Origin: Flavicella sp964230805
GTDB taxonomy: Bacteria > Bacteroidota > Bacteroidia > Flavobacteriales > Flavobacteriaceae
Length of the DNA stretch: 64,000 nt
Reading direction: 5' to 3'
NCBI GenBank assembly: GCA_964230805.1
Contig: CAXRIA010000016.1
Span: forward strand, 1 to 64,000
Shown here: one piece after another, positions 15,151-24,277 of the stretch
How the letters are laid out: each line of letters begins with the position of its first letter
Numbering within the stretch: position 1 is the stretch's first letter
Notes under the pieces: model-generated
Databases searched by the model: none
What the model saw: only the letters and a program-made list of their open reading frames with translations
What the model was told of the DNA's origin: nothing
Program-made: the position numbers and the translations under genes

Positions 15151-17766
15151 TTAGAATTGTTGTCCAATGATAAAATGTGTTTGCCATCCAGATTTTTCAT
15201 TGCTAAATGGAGTGGCATCAAATCCATGTGCAAAATCAATACCAAGGAGACCAAATGCAGGCATAAAAATTCGAATACCAAGCCCTGCGGATTTTTTGAC
15301 ATCAAACGCGTTAAAGACTTTGAAATTATCGTAAGAGTTACCGGCCTCTAAGAAACCGAGAGCATAAATCGATGCACTGGGTTTAAGCGTGATAGGGTAT
15401 CTCAGTTCTACACTGAATTTATTGTAAATTTTTCCTCCTTCGTTTCCTGAAAGACTCGAGTTCTCATACCCTCTAAGTCCTACAACTTCTCTTCCGTCAA
15501 ATTGGCCTTGTTGGAGACCGTCACCACCGACAAAATAACGTTCAAACGGAATGTCTTCCAAATCGGGGTTATACGCTCCTAAATATCCCAATTCTGTATT
15601 GGTCATCAACACCAGTTTTCCAATCAAAGCGGTGTACCATTTCGCTTTGTAGGTTAGTTTGTAATACTCGAGCCATTCAAATTTTTCTTGATTGATTTTT
15701 CCGGTATTCACGATACGAGTGTCGTTTCCTTCAGAATCAACTCCAAGGTCATCCTCGTCGAATACGCCATTGCCATTGGTGTCAGGAGCGGTCTTAAATT
15801 CGTCTAGATCTTCCAAATTGCTGTAATCTTTTCCCGTGATTAAAGAATGTGGCAGCGTGAATTTTACCCCCAAACTAAATTCAGATCCAGAGGTAGGGAA
15901 AATACGGCTTGGTCCAGACGAATTCCTGCCTAGTGTAATGCTATAGGACAGATTGTTGGATGTTCCGGTTCCATTTTCAAAGGCCAAGGCACCTCCCAAG
16001 AGATAGTCATTGGTTTTGTATTGACGGTAGGTAATGGCTTGACTCAATGTAAAAAAGTCATCGGGCCATTGAAGTCGTTGTCCCAATCCGATGGTCCCTC
16101 CTAAGATATTTAGACGTTTGCTTTTGTCTACCGTATAGCTTTGGTAATTGACCTGGTATTGTCGGGAGTTGTAAATGGAGATTGACAATGATTTTGGTTT
16201 TTTCCCACCAAGCCAAGGTTCAGTAAGCGAGAAGCTGTAAGTACTAAAATAGCGACTTGATTGCAATCGTAAAGAGAGTGCTTGACCGTCTCCCATAGGA
16301 AGTGGTTTGTATTCCTCTTTTTTTAACAAATTACGTACAGAGAAATTATTAAAAGACAAGCCCAAGGTACCGATACAGGCACCGCCTCCATAACCTCCTT
16401 GCAATTCAATTTGGCTCGATCCTTTTTTGACTACGGAATATTCTATATCAACGGTTTTGTCTGCGTAATTGGGAGTCAAATCAGGCGTTACATTCTCTGG
16501 GTCGAAAAAGCCCAATTGTGAAATTTCTCGAATGGATCGAATGATATTCTCTTTGCTGTAAAGCTGTCCGGGACGGGTACGCAATTCGCGATAAACAACG
16601 TGATCATTCGTGACTTCATTCCCTTTGACAGAAACTTTTTTAATGGTAGCAGGGTCGTCCTCAAGAATACGTATTTCTACAGTAATAGAATCATTGTCAA
16701 CTTTTGTTTCAACCGCTGTGACTTGCGAGAATAAGTATCCATTGTTTTGGTACAAAGAGGATATGTCCTCAGAATCAGGCGAACCGTCACCTGAAACACG
16801 TTCGTTTAAAATTTTTGAATTGTAGACGTCTCCTTTTTGGATTTTTAGAAAGCGTTGCAGTTGATCGGTTCCATAATTTGCATTTCCTAAAAATTTTATA
16901 GGACCAAAATAATAACGCTTCCCTTCTTCTAGAGTAATATCGAGATTGATGGTTTTGTTGTCTTTGTTCCAAGTAATGGTGTCCGAGATGATGCGTGCAT
17001 CTCTGAAGCCTTGCTCGCTGTATTTGTCAATCAAATTGTGGAGGTCTTCCTTGTAGTCTTCTTCAATGTATTTAGAAAACTTCCAGAAACGTCCCCAAAA
17101 TTTTTGTTTGGTGTTTTTTAGGTAGCTGCGAAGCTTTTTGTCTGACACTTGATGATTTCCATGAAACTGGATTTTTTTAATTTTAATCTTATCTCCTTTG
17201 TCAATATGAACACGCATGTTCACGGCATTGGTTTGAGAAGTGTCTCTTTTTGTATCAATAGAGACTTTTGTTTTGAGGTAACCTTTGTCAGCGTATTTTT
17301 TTGTAAAGTAATTTTTAGTGGTCACCAAAAGGTTTTCCGTGAGCATTTCGCCGGATTTTAGTTCTGCTTCTGAAAGCAGTGTTTTGGCTTTTGATTTGCT
17401 CACACCAGAAATTTTTACCTCATTTAATTGAGGCAATTCGGCAACGTTGAATTCGAGGTAAACAATTTTGCCGTCTATTTTGGTAATATAAACGTCTACT
17501 TTGCTAAAACGTTTCGTATTGTATAGTTTTTTGATTGCACTGGAAAGTTTGTCTCCAGGTATTTTTAGCTGTTGTCCCGTTTTTAGACCCGCGTACAATC
17601 TGACAGATTCTTCACTGAATTGTTTTACACCAACAACCGTAATACCTCCTAGTTCGTATTTTTTATTTTCCTGGAAATCAATGCTGTTGTTTGTATTCTT
17701 TTGTGCAAAAAGAATTGTTGAAGAAAAGAGAGCGAACCAAAGCGCGCTTATTTTAAATTTTGTCAT
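15151..17766 (-). CDS. bamA: Outer-membrane assembly factor BamA
   Basis: 871 residues. A signal peptide ends in LFA before Gln (about residue 22); then five POTRA domains (about 38-450, each with the G-N/V and G-ff-d patterns such as IQFHGNHQVSD and VSVKGNEVTNDHVV) and a 16-strand barrel with the typical end F-x-IGQQF terminating in Phe. It inserts barrel proteins into the outer membrane. Residues 662-673 read DTNGNGVFDEDD, a calcium-loop pattern in a barrel loop. It overlaps the 3' end of uppS by 14 nt, so the two are translationally coupled, and is followed by two ompH genes. Confidence 0.96.
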   Translation of the reverse strand: MTKFKISALWFALFSSTILFAQKNTNNSIDFQENKKYELGGITVVGVKQFSEESVRLYAGLKTGQQLKIPGDKLSSAIKKLYNTKRFSKVDVYITKIDGKIVYLEFNVAELPQLNEVKISGVSKSKAKTLLSEAELKSGEMLTENLLVTTKNYFTKKYADKGYLKTKVSIDTKRDTSQTNAVNMRVHIDKGDKIKIKKIQFHGNHQVSDKKLRSYLKNTKQKFWGRFWKFSKYIEEDYKEDLHNLIDKYSEQGFRDARIISDTITWNKDNKTINLDITLEEGKRYYFGPIKFLGNANYGTDQLQRFLKIQKGDVYNSKILNERVSGDGSPDSEDISSLYQNNGYLFSQVTAVETKVDNDSITVEIRILEDDPATIKKVSVKGNEVTNDHVVYRELRTRPGQLYSKENIIRSIREISQLGFFDPENVTPDLTPNYADKTVDIEYSVVKKGSSQIELQGGYGGGACIGTLGLSFNNFSVRNLLKKEEYKPLPMGDGQALSLRLQSSRYFSTYSFSLTEPWLGGKKPKSLSISIYNSRQYQVNYQSYTVDKSKRLNILGGTIGLGQRLQWPDDFFTLSQAITYRQYKTNDYLLGGALAFENGTGTSNNLSYSITLGRNSSGPSRIFPTSGSEFSLGVKFTLPHSLITGKDYSNLEDLDEFKTAPDTNGNGVFDEDDLGVDSEGNDTRIVNTGKINQEKFEWLEYYKLTYKAKWYTALIGKLVLMTNTELGYLGAYNPDLEDIPFERYFVGGDGLQQGQFDGREVVGLRGYENSSLSGNEGGKIYNKFSVELRYPITLKPSASIYALGFLEAGNSYDNFKVFNAFDVKKSAGLGIRIFMPAFGLLGIDFAHGFDATPFSNEKSGWQTHFIIGQQF

Positions 17767-18511
17767 CTGAATTTTTCATTTGTTCGCTTGTCTTTCCAAA
17801 GCGACGTTCTCGATTTTGATAAGAAAGGATCGCTGCATAGAAATCCTTTTTTCTAAAATCCGGCCAAAGTACATTTGTAAAATGCAATTCTGCATACGCA
17901 ATTTGCCAAAGCAAAAAATTGCTGATGCGCTCTTCACCACTTGTTCGAATCAATAAATCGACCTCGGGCAAAGAAAACGTATATAAATGATTATTAATAA
18001 TATTTTCATCAATTTCTTCCAGAAAAAGCTCTTTATTAACAACTTTTTTAGAAATCGTTTTTACAGCGTTGACAATTTCTTCACGTGCGCCATAGCTCAA
18101 CGCAAAAGTGAGAATGACTTTTGTATTGTTTTTGGTGGCTTCTACCACTTCATTAAGAACTTTTTGAGCCTTTTTTGGAAGTTTTTTCAAATTTCCAATA
18201 CCTCTAATTTGAATATTGTTTTTTTGAAATCCCGGCAATTCTTTTTTCAAGGAGGAGATTAGTAAATTCATCAAAGCATCGACTTCTAATTTTGGTCGAT
18301 TCCAATTTTCTGAGGAAAAAGCATAGAGGGTAATCGCTTTTGTTCCAATTTCTGCGGCTGCTTCAACAGATTCTCTTACCGAGGTAAGCGCATTTCTATG
18401 TCCAAAAACGCGATTCATTCCTTGTTGTTTGGCCCATCTTCCATTTCCGTCCATGATAATGGCTACGTGCTCTGGAATTTTATTCTTGTCTATTTTTGCT
18501 CTTTCATCCAT
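17753..18511 (-). CDS. uppS: Isoprenyl transferase (undecaprenyl diphosphate synthase)
   Basis: 252 residues. Condenses isopentenyl units onto farnesyl diphosphate to make the C55 lipid carrier for peptidoglycan and surface glycans. The family signature HVAIIMDGNGRWAK is at residues 15-28, with the catalytic Asp in MDGNGRW; the C-terminal LLIRTSGEERISNFLLWQ motif is at about 190-207. Its start shares one base with the DUF6089 stop (TGATG at 18513-18509) and its 3' end overlaps bamA, so DUF6089, uppS and bamA are tightly coupled. Confidence 0.96.
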   Translation of the reverse strand: MDERAKIDKNKIPEHVAIIMDGNGRWAKQQGMNRVFGHRNALTSVRESVEAAAEIGTKAITLYAFSSENWNRPKLEVDALMNLLISSLKKELPGFQKNNIQIRGIGNLKKLPKKAQKVLNEVVEATKNNTKVILTFALSYGAREEIVNAVKTISKKVVNKELFLEEIDENIINNHLYTFSLPEVDLLIRTSGEERISNFLLWQIAYAELHFTNVLWPDFRKKDFYAAILSYQNRERRFGKTSEQMKNSDDKI

Positions 18512-19233
18512 CAGCCTCGAGGTGTTGAATAACAGGCGGGTCTTCCAAAAGTGTAAATAAGGGAAATGCCTGTAAATGTATACCAGTCGTTTGTTGTATT
18601 GTTGTTAAATTTTGCTTTTTCGGAAAATGTATCCGGAATGATGTTTTCTGCAATAAAATCGCCATCATCTAAGTTGTCTTTGAAAGTGTATTGCCATCTT
18701 GTTTCAATCGCAAAAGCAAAATTACGAAAAAGGCGTCTTTTGTAGCCAATGCCAAAAGGGATGGCAAGTGTTCGCTCATTTTCATAATTTACTCTTTTGT
18801 TTGGTGCCACTAGCACGCTGGTACTTTTTGCAGTTTTGTATTGCAGGGCTGTTAGGCCCAGAAAAAAGTAAGGTGTTTGAAACTGTTTGCGACTGGCCAA
18901 ATTGTATTCAAAGAAATTAAATTCAATTCCTGCAGAAAGTTCGGTCAATGATTTTTTGACAGAAACTTGAAACGATTGTTGAATTTTATTTTGAGCATCT
19001 GCATCATTTAGGTCCAGAGAAAGATTTGTGAATCCAATTCGGTATGCAATTCGCGGATTTTTATTGTATTTGTATGTGATTCCGCTTGCAAAAGAGTTGG
19101 GGTTTATGAAAAGAGTAGATCCCACATCACCAATCAGATTGCTTCCTCCGAGCCATATACCCAATTCATTTACTTGGGCATTTAGCAAGGTTGAAAAAGC
19201 AATTAAAATCCAAAGAATACCTTTTTTCCCCAT
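18511..19233 (-). CDS. DUF6089 family outer-membrane-type protein
   Basis: 240 residues with a signal peptide ending in LNA before Gln and a beta-barrel-like body; the N-terminal ELGIWLGGSNLIGDVG segment and the length fit the DUF6089 family, which is found next to uppS and bamA in Flavobacteriia. It is probably an eight-strand outer-membrane barrel of unknown function. The last residues (FGRPACYSTPRG) include a Cys. A -7 box lies 15-22 nt upstream of its start, so the uppS-bamA-ompH block may be transcribed from here. Confidence 0.85.
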   Translation of the reverse strand: MGKKGILWILIAFSTLLNAQVNELGIWLGGSNLIGDVGSTLFINPNSFASGITYKYNKNPRIAYRIGFTNLSLDLNDADAQNKIQQSFQVSVKKSLTELSAGIEFNFFEYNLASRKQFQTPYFFLGLTALQYKTAKSTSVLVAPNKRVNYENERTLAIPFGIGYKRRLFRNFAFAIETRWQYTFKDNLDDGDFIAENIIPDTFSEKAKFNNNTTNDWYTFTGISLIYTFGRPACYSTPRG

Positions 19234-19247
19234 AATAAAATAACGAG

Positions 19248-19255
19248 CAAATATA
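19248..19255 (-). promoter_or_regulatory. -7 box of the DUF6089-uppS-bamA operon
   Basis: TATATTTG on the minus strand, a full TAnnTTTG match, about 10 nt from the likely start point to the ATG at 19233. No TTTG at standard spacing. Confidence 0.4.
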
Positions 19256-19382
19256 CTGATTTCAAATGGCTTGATAAAAATAAAATTTAATATTTGTAAC
19301 CCGCTTTATACAAACAGAAGAAGTTGCTATTTATTGCTGATTTTTTGTTTTTTTTCGTGAAACAAAAGAAATAAAACGGCAA

Positions 19383-20276
19383 TCATTTGTAGTTTCTTTT
19401 ATCTTCTCCCCAAAACAATTTACTTCGCAAAGTTTTGATAAACGTTTGTTGATTTAATTGAATGATTTTAATTTGAAATGGTGCTTTTTGTAACGTGATT
19501 TCGGTTTCGAACGCGACGGAGGAAACGCGAGAATCCAAGGAAAGAAAAAATTCTTTTTCTCTTCCAACTACTTTCAAACGTATTTTTGTTTTGTCAGGAA
19601 TGACAAGGGGGCGTGCACTTAAATTGTGAGGTGCAATAGGGGTTATAACAAAATTGTTCGACTCAGGAATAATAATAGGACCATGGCAACTCAAGGAGTA
19701 ACCTGTAGAGCCTGTTGGGGTGGCAATCACCAATCCATCGGACCAATAGGTCGTCAAACTTTCTTCGTTCAAATAGGATTCGATACCGATCATCGAAGTG
19801 GAATTTTTTCGTGCAATGGTTACCTCATTCAAAGCGTAGTTAAATTGCCCAAAATGGTTTTGACCATCGTTGGTTTGAATTTCTAGCAAGGCTCTTTCTT
19901 GAATCGTAAACTCCTTCTTTTGTAGGGATAAAATAGCGTCTTCAATCGCATTTTTTTGCACTGTGGCTAGAAATCCGAGACGTCCTGTATTGATTCCTAA
20001 GATGGGAATATTCAAATCACGCACAAGGGTAATGGCATTTAAAATAGTTCCATCTCCACCTAGCGTGAACATCATGTCAATATTGTCATAAAGGTCTTCG
20101 TGTGTCGAAAATGTTGGAAATTGAATATTTGGAACACCCAAATCCGACAGAATTTGTACAAATTCCTTTTCAATAACAATTTCGATCTCATATTTGTTGA
20201 GGTTTTCAATTAAAATCTCAAAATATTGACGATCGTGATTTTTATAGGCTTGGCCAAAAATGGCAACTTTATTCAT
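19383..20276 (-). CDS. nadK: NAD kinase
   Basis: Phosphorylates NAD to NADP using ATP or polyphosphate. 297 residues, normal length. The family motif GGDGT is at residues 73-77 and the conserved glycine-rich SDGLVIATPTGSTGYSLS region at about 180-197, followed by the PHNLSARPLVIPD segment. Cytoplasmic. Its position between a CBS-domain gene and DUF6089-uppS-bamA is the usual flavobacterial order. A 149-nt gap with a -7 box before DUF6089 suggests that it is not strictly in the bamA transcript. Confidence 0.97.
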   Translation of the reverse strand: MNKVAIFGQAYKNHDRQYFEILIENLNKYEIEIVIEKEFVQILSDLGVPNIQFPTFSTHEDLYDNIDMMFTLGGDGTILNAITLVRDLNIPILGINTGRLGFLATVQKNAIEDAILSLQKKEFTIQERALLEIQTNDGQNHFGQFNYALNEVTIARKNSTSMIGIESYLNEESLTTYWSDGLVIATPTGSTGYSLSCHGPIIIPESNNFVITPIAPHNLSARPLVIPDKTKIRLKVVGREKEFFLSLDSRVSSVAFETEITLQKAPFQIKIIQLNQQTFIKTLRSKLFWGEDKRNYK

Positions 20277-20344
20277 TTTTAGGGTTTATAGATAGGTTTG
20301 CAATTTACTAGATTTTTATGGTATCCCCATGAGTTCTGTAAAAT

Positions 20345-21007
20345 TTACACGTTCAAATATTTTTGCAAATAATCCGATCTGTTTTTAAGGTCCTCCAAGT
20401 AAGTATCATCTGAGTGGCTACTTACAATATGGTATTCATACCTTCGAAAAGATTGGATGATGTCATTGATGTTTTCAGAGAAAATTTTCAGAGAAATTTG
20501 TGTTTTTTCTTGGTTTTTTTTTGAGACAAAAGAACCTAATATTTTTCCATTGTCTACTTCAATAATTTGAGCCACTTCACTAAAGCTGAACTGTAAAGTC
20601 TCTTTTTCAAGTATCAGAAAGGTTCCTTCTTCTTTCAAGAAAGGCGTGTTAGTGAAAAAGTTCAAGTAGTCTGCAAGATCCAAATAGCCCACATATTTTT
20701 TTTGACGGTTCACAACAGGAAGAATGTTTGTTTCGTTTTCGGCAAAAAGAGGGAGTATTTCTAACCAATTATTTTCTTCACTTGCACAAAAATAGGTCAC
20801 CAAATAACGATGCTCCATGATGGTTTGATTTGCTGTTTCGAGTGTAGCGAGGTCACTTTCAGCAACGCACCCTAACAGCACACCATTTTTTTCTGTGATA
20901 GGAAAATGGCTAAAAGATTGATGCTTAGATTTTTCTCTGAGTTCTGAAAGCAGTTCGTTGGAATGGAACGGCTGAAAATCATTTACTATATAATCCGATA
21001 GATTCAT
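20345..21007 (-). CDS. CBS-domain protein
   Basis: 220 residues with two CBS motifs in the N-terminal half (about 15-70 and 78-135, containing FPITEKNGVLLGCV and LPVVNRQKKYVGYL) and a C-terminal alpha/beta region (about 140-215) of unknown fold. No transmembrane segment. CBS pairs bind adenosine nucleotides and usually act as sensors of energy state. It stands 68 nt upstream of nadK on the same strand, which makes regulation of NAD phosphorylation an attractive but unproven idea. Divergent from pdxJ. Confidence 0.85.
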   Translation of the reverse strand: MNLSDYIVNDFQPFHSNELLSELREKSKHQSFSHFPITEKNGVLLGCVAESDLATLETANQTIMEHRYLVTYFCASEENNWLEILPLFAENETNILPVVNRQKKYVGYLDLADYLNFFTNTPFLKEEGTFLILEKETLQFSFSEVAQIIEVDNGKILGSFVSKKNQEKTQISLKIFSENINDIIQSFRRYEYHIVSSHSDDTYLEDLKNRSDYLQKYLNV

Positions 21008-21055
21008 GCATTCATGGATTTAGTGCAAAATACTTAAAAATCCTGTAAAATGATG

Positions 21056-21063
21056 TATTTTTG
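21056..21063 (+). promoter_or_regulatory. -7 box of pdxJ
   Basis: TATTTTTG, a full TAnnTTTG match, 47 nt before ATG 21111. No TTTG at standard spacing. Confidence 0.4.
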
Positions 21064-21110
21064 CCATCTAAAAGTTACGATTTGTATCAAAGAAACCATT
21101 ATACAGTAGT

Positions 21111-21839
21111 ATGACAAAATTAAGTGTAAACATAAATAAGATTGCCACCTTGCGAAATTCGAGAGGTGGAAATACACCAAATTTACTATCGGTAGCAAAG
21201 GATATTGAAAGTTTTGGAGCACAAGGAATTACCATTCATCCACGACCAGATGAGCGCCATATTCGATACCAAGATGCCTACGATTTGAAGGAGGTTGTGC
21301 AAACAGAATACAATATTGAAGGCAATCCGATTCCGTCATTCAAAGAAATGGTACTTCAGATAAAACCGACGCAGGTAACTTTGGTGCCTGATGGCGATGA
21401 TAATATTACGTCAGATGCGGGTTGGGATACCGTAACACATCAAGACTTTTTGAAACAGGTAATTGCTGAGTTTCAAAAGGAAGGCATTCGAACGTCTATT
21501 TTTGTGGATCCAGTAAAAGAAATGATTGAAGGAGCTGCCGCTACTGGAACCGACCGGATTGAGTTGTACACAGAAAAATTTGCAGTAGCATATGCAAAAG
21601 GAAACAAAGAAGCCGTAAAGCCCTATGCTTTGGCTGCTCAAATGGCACACGATTTAGGTATGGGCGTAAATGCGGGTCACGATTTAAGCTTGCAGAATAT
21701 TGCTTTTTTCGCAAAAAACATTCCTCATTTGGCAGAGGTGTCTATCGGACACGCACTGATTTCAGAATCGCTGTATTTGGGATTGGAAAATGTGGTGAAT
21801 ATGTATATAGAGCGGTTGGCCCAATCGAAAAATTCCTGA
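21111..21839 (+). CDS. pdxJ: Pyridoxine 5'-phosphate synthase
   Basis: 242 residues. Joins 1-deoxyxylulose 5-phosphate with 3-amino-2-oxopropyl phosphate to form pyridoxine 5'-phosphate (vitamin B6, deoxyxylulose-dependent route). Family motifs: LSVNINKIATLRNSRGG at the start, HPRPDERHI near residue 44 with catalytic His, LVPD, and GHDLSLQN with GHALISES at the C-terminal side of the barrel. TIM-barrel enzyme, cytoplasmic. It shares one base with the next gene (TGATG at 21837-21841). Confidence 0.97.
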   Translation: MTKLSVNINKIATLRNSRGGNTPNLLSVAKDIESFGAQGITIHPRPDERHIRYQDAYDLKEVVQTEYNIEGNPIPSFKEMVLQIKPTQVTLVPDGDDNITSDAGWDTVTHQDFLKQVIAEFQKEGIRTSIFVDPVKEMIEGAAATGTDRIELYTEKFAVAYAKGNKEAVKPYALAAQMAHDLGMGVNAGHDLSLQNIAFFAKNIPHLAEVSIGHALISESLYLGLENVVNMYIERLAQSKNS

Positions 21840-22612
21840 TGAAAGTACTGCATTCAAAAATAATGGGGTCAGGAATCCCATTACTAATTTTACACGGATA
21901 TTTTGGAATGGGTGACAATTGGAAGTCGCAAGCCAACCAATTGGGAAAAAAATTTCAAGTCCACCTAATCGATCAAAGAAATCACGGAAGAAGTTTTCAT
22001 TCCGATGATTTTGATTACGAATTGATGGCAGAAGATTTGAAAATTTATTGTGATTTTCATGATCTTGAACAGGTGGTTGTATTGGGGCACTCGATGGGAG
22101 GAAAAACGGCGATGCTCTTTGCGGTAGCGCATCCTGAGCGTGTAAAATCTTTGATAGTGGCAGATATTGCACCTAAAAATTACCCCCCTCATCACGATCA
22201 AATATTGGAAGCCTTGAACGCGGTTGATTTTTCGAAAATAGTCCTGAGAACAGAGGTAGATGCCGTGCTGAAAAAATACATTGAAGAAGAGGGAGTACGT
22301 CAGTTTTTGCTGAAGAATGTATACCGAAAAAGCAAGACCGAATTGGCGTTTCGTTTCAATCTGGAAAGCTTAACCGAAAATAATCATGAAATAGGAGCTC
22401 CTTTGCCTGCATTCACGCAATATGAAGGTACCACTTTGTTTTTAAAAGGGGCCAATTCAGGGTATATTTCTTCCGAAGATTCTTTTTTAATTGAAGCGCA
22501 TTTTCCACGTGCCACTGTGGTTACCATTCCAAAGGCAGGGCATTGGTTGCACGCGGAAAATCCATCAGATTTTTTAAAAGAAGTTTTGCAGTTTTTATCT
22601 GAGAAAGATTAA
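21839..22612 (+). CDS. Alpha/beta-fold hydrolase (YbfF-like esterase)
   Basis: 257 residues. The nucleophile elbow is GHSMGGK (Ser at about residue 85), the oxyanion-side motif LHGYFGMGDNW is near residue 20, and the catalytic His lies in AGHWLHAENP near the C-terminus. The DQRNHGRS segment near residue 48 is typical of the YbfF-type esterase branch. The physiological substrate is unknown; members hydrolyse short acyl esters or acyl-CoA. One-base overlap with pdxJ indicates coupling, but a B6 role is not implied. Confidence 0.88.
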   Translation: MKVLHSKIMGSGIPLLILHGYFGMGDNWKSQANQLGKKFQVHLIDQRNHGRSFHSDDFDYELMAEDLKIYCDFHDLEQVVVLGHSMGGKTAMLFAVAHPERVKSLIVADIAPKNYPPHHDQILEALNAVDFSKIVLRTEVDAVLKKYIEEEGVRQFLLKNVYRKSKTELAFRFNLESLTENNHEIGAPLPAFTQYEGTTLFLKGANSGYISSEDSFLIEAHFPRATVVTIPKAGHWLHAENPSDFLKEVLQFLSEKD

Positions 22613-22815
22613 AAAAAAGCCTTCAGGCTAGGTTTCCCGAGGTTTATTTTCAGTGGTGGATGTCTTCAGTAAAATGTGTTGTCTAGCGATTGTAATTCAA
22701 ACCAATAGATGTTGCTGTCTGTTGTTGGGATGTTTATAAAATATTGTTTTGCTCTGCCTTGTTATTGCTTGCAAGCAAAGGTTTAGAAATGGGTTGAAAG
22801 TGAAACGATTAATCA

Positions 22816-22846
22816 TTGGTCAATAAAGAAAAAAGTCTTATTTTTG
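22816..22846 (+). promoter_or_regulatory. Promoter of trigger factor
   Basis: TTG (22816-22818), 20 nt, TATTTTTG (22839-22846). The TTG would otherwise look like a start codon of a longer frame; as it is the -33 element, the gene must start at ATG 22885. Confidence 0.65.
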
Positions 22847-22884
22847 CAGCCAATTTTAAAGATTTCAAACACAAAAGAATCAAG

Positions 22885-24210
22885 ATGAATATTACAAAAC
22901 AAGACATAGACTCGTTGAATGCGGTTGTAAAAGTTGATATTACAGCGGAAGATTACCAAGGAAAAGTGGAGACGATTTTACAAGATTATCGCAAGAAAGC
23001 AGATATTCCAGGTTTTAGAAAAGGTCATGTTCCAATGGGAATGATTAAAAAACAATACGGAAAATCGGTCATGATTGACGAAATCAACAAAATGTTGCAA
23101 GAGTCTTTGAACAAGTTTTTAACCGAGGAAGATTTGAATATTTTGGGGAATCCACTTCCAAAGGTAAATGAAGAATTTTCATGGGACACAGAAGATTTTT
23201 CTTTTGAGTTTGAATTAGGGTTGGCGCCAGAATTCGATGTTGATCTAAGTGCAAAGAAAAAAATTACGCAGTACAATATTATTGCAGAAGACAGTTTGAT
23301 TGACAAAGAAGTTGAAAACTTACAAACACGTTTTGGAAAAATTGTACCTCAAGAGACGGTGGCTGAAGGAATGAATGTAGCGGGTACTTTTGCAAACCAA
23401 GAAAAAGAAATTGAAAACAAGGCCACCATTAGCCTGACAGATATCAAAGGGAAAGTAAATTTGAAAAAATTTATTGGAGCCAAGGTTGGAGATGTCATTT
23501 CTTTGAAAACCAAAGGTTTGTTTTCTGAAGAACACAAATTGATGGGTGCTTTAGGATTGTCGAAAGAAGAGGTGCAAGGATTGGAAATTCCAGTAACGTT
23601 TACCGTTGAAGAAATCACCTTGACGGAGTTGGCAGATTTGGACCAAGAATTGTTTGACAAAATTTTTGGAGAAGGAAAAATAGCTACTGCTGATGAGCTA
23701 AGAGCAAAAATCAAAGAAGACGCTGAAGGACAATTCAAAGCCCAGTCAGACCAGCAATTATTGAATAGTGTAACCGAGTATTTGGTAAAAAACACAAAGT
23801 TTGATTTGCCAGTTGAATTCTTGAAAAAATGGTTGACAACTGCAGGAGAAAAAACAATTTCTGCAGAGGAGGCTGCTGAAGAATTTGAAAAATCAGAAAA
23901 AGGATTGCGTTACCAATTGATTGAAGGAAAAATCATGTCGGCAAACGATATCAAATTGGATTTCCAAGAATTGAAAGACTATGCCAAAGGTTTTATCAAA
24001 GCACAAATGGCACAATATGGAAACTTGAATCCGGAGGAAAAAGAGTTGGACGAAATTGCAGGCAGAGTGTTGAGCAATCAAGACGAAGCAAAACGTTTGC
24101 AAGAGCAGTTGGTGAGTCAAAAATTATTGACTTTTTACAAAGAAAACATTACGTTCAAAGAGAAGAAAGTAACGTACGAAGCTTTTGTGAAAGAAGCCTA
24201 CAAGAACTAA
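22885..24210 (+). CDS. tig: Trigger factor
   Basis: Ribosome-bound chaperone that receives nascent chains. 441 residues from ATG 22885. The N-terminal ribosome-binding domain carries the signature GFRKGHVPMG (about residues 40-50), in the place of E. coli GFRxGKVP. The central FKBP-like domain is divergent, as is usual in Bacteroidota, and may lack isomerase activity; the long helical C-terminal arms cover about 250-441. The in-frame extension upstream to 22816 overlaps the promoter and is rejected. Own promoter and strong terminator: a single-gene transcript. Confidence 0.93.
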   Translation: MNITKQDIDSLNAVVKVDITAEDYQGKVETILQDYRKKADIPGFRKGHVPMGMIKKQYGKSVMIDEINKMLQESLNKFLTEEDLNILGNPLPKVNEEFSWDTEDFSFEFELGLAPEFDVDLSAKKKITQYNIIAEDSLIDKEVENLQTRFGKIVPQETVAEGMNVAGTFANQEKEIENKATISLTDIKGKVNLKKFIGAKVGDVISLKTKGLFSEEHKLMGALGLSKEEVQGLEIPVTFTVEEITLTELADLDQELFDKIFGEGKIATADELRAKIKEDAEGQFKAQSDQQLLNSVTEYLVKNTKFDLPVEFLKKWLTTAGEKTISAEEAAEEFEKSEKGLRYQLIEGKIMSANDIKLDFQELKDYAKGFIKAQMAQYGNLNPEEKELDEIAGRVLSNQDEAKRLQEQLVSQKLLTFYKENITFKEKKVTYEAFVKEAYKN

Positions 24211-24226
24211 GAATTTCTACAATGAC

Positions 24227-24263
24227 AAAAACGCCTTTTGGAATCCCAAAAGGCGTTTTTTTT
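24227..24263 (+). terminator. Terminator of tig, probably bidirectional
   Basis: AAAAACGCCTTTTGG (24227-24241) pairs with CCAAAAGGCGTTTTT (24246-24260) and runs into T; A/T runs on both sides allow it to serve the convergent helicase gene as well. Confidence 0.9.
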
Positions 24264-24277
24264 GCTTTGCTCAAAAC

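Noticed and set aside
22620..22636. Weak hairpin after the hydrolase gene
   Set aside because: Only about five pairs around AGCCT/AGGCT and a short tail; not supported as a terminator.
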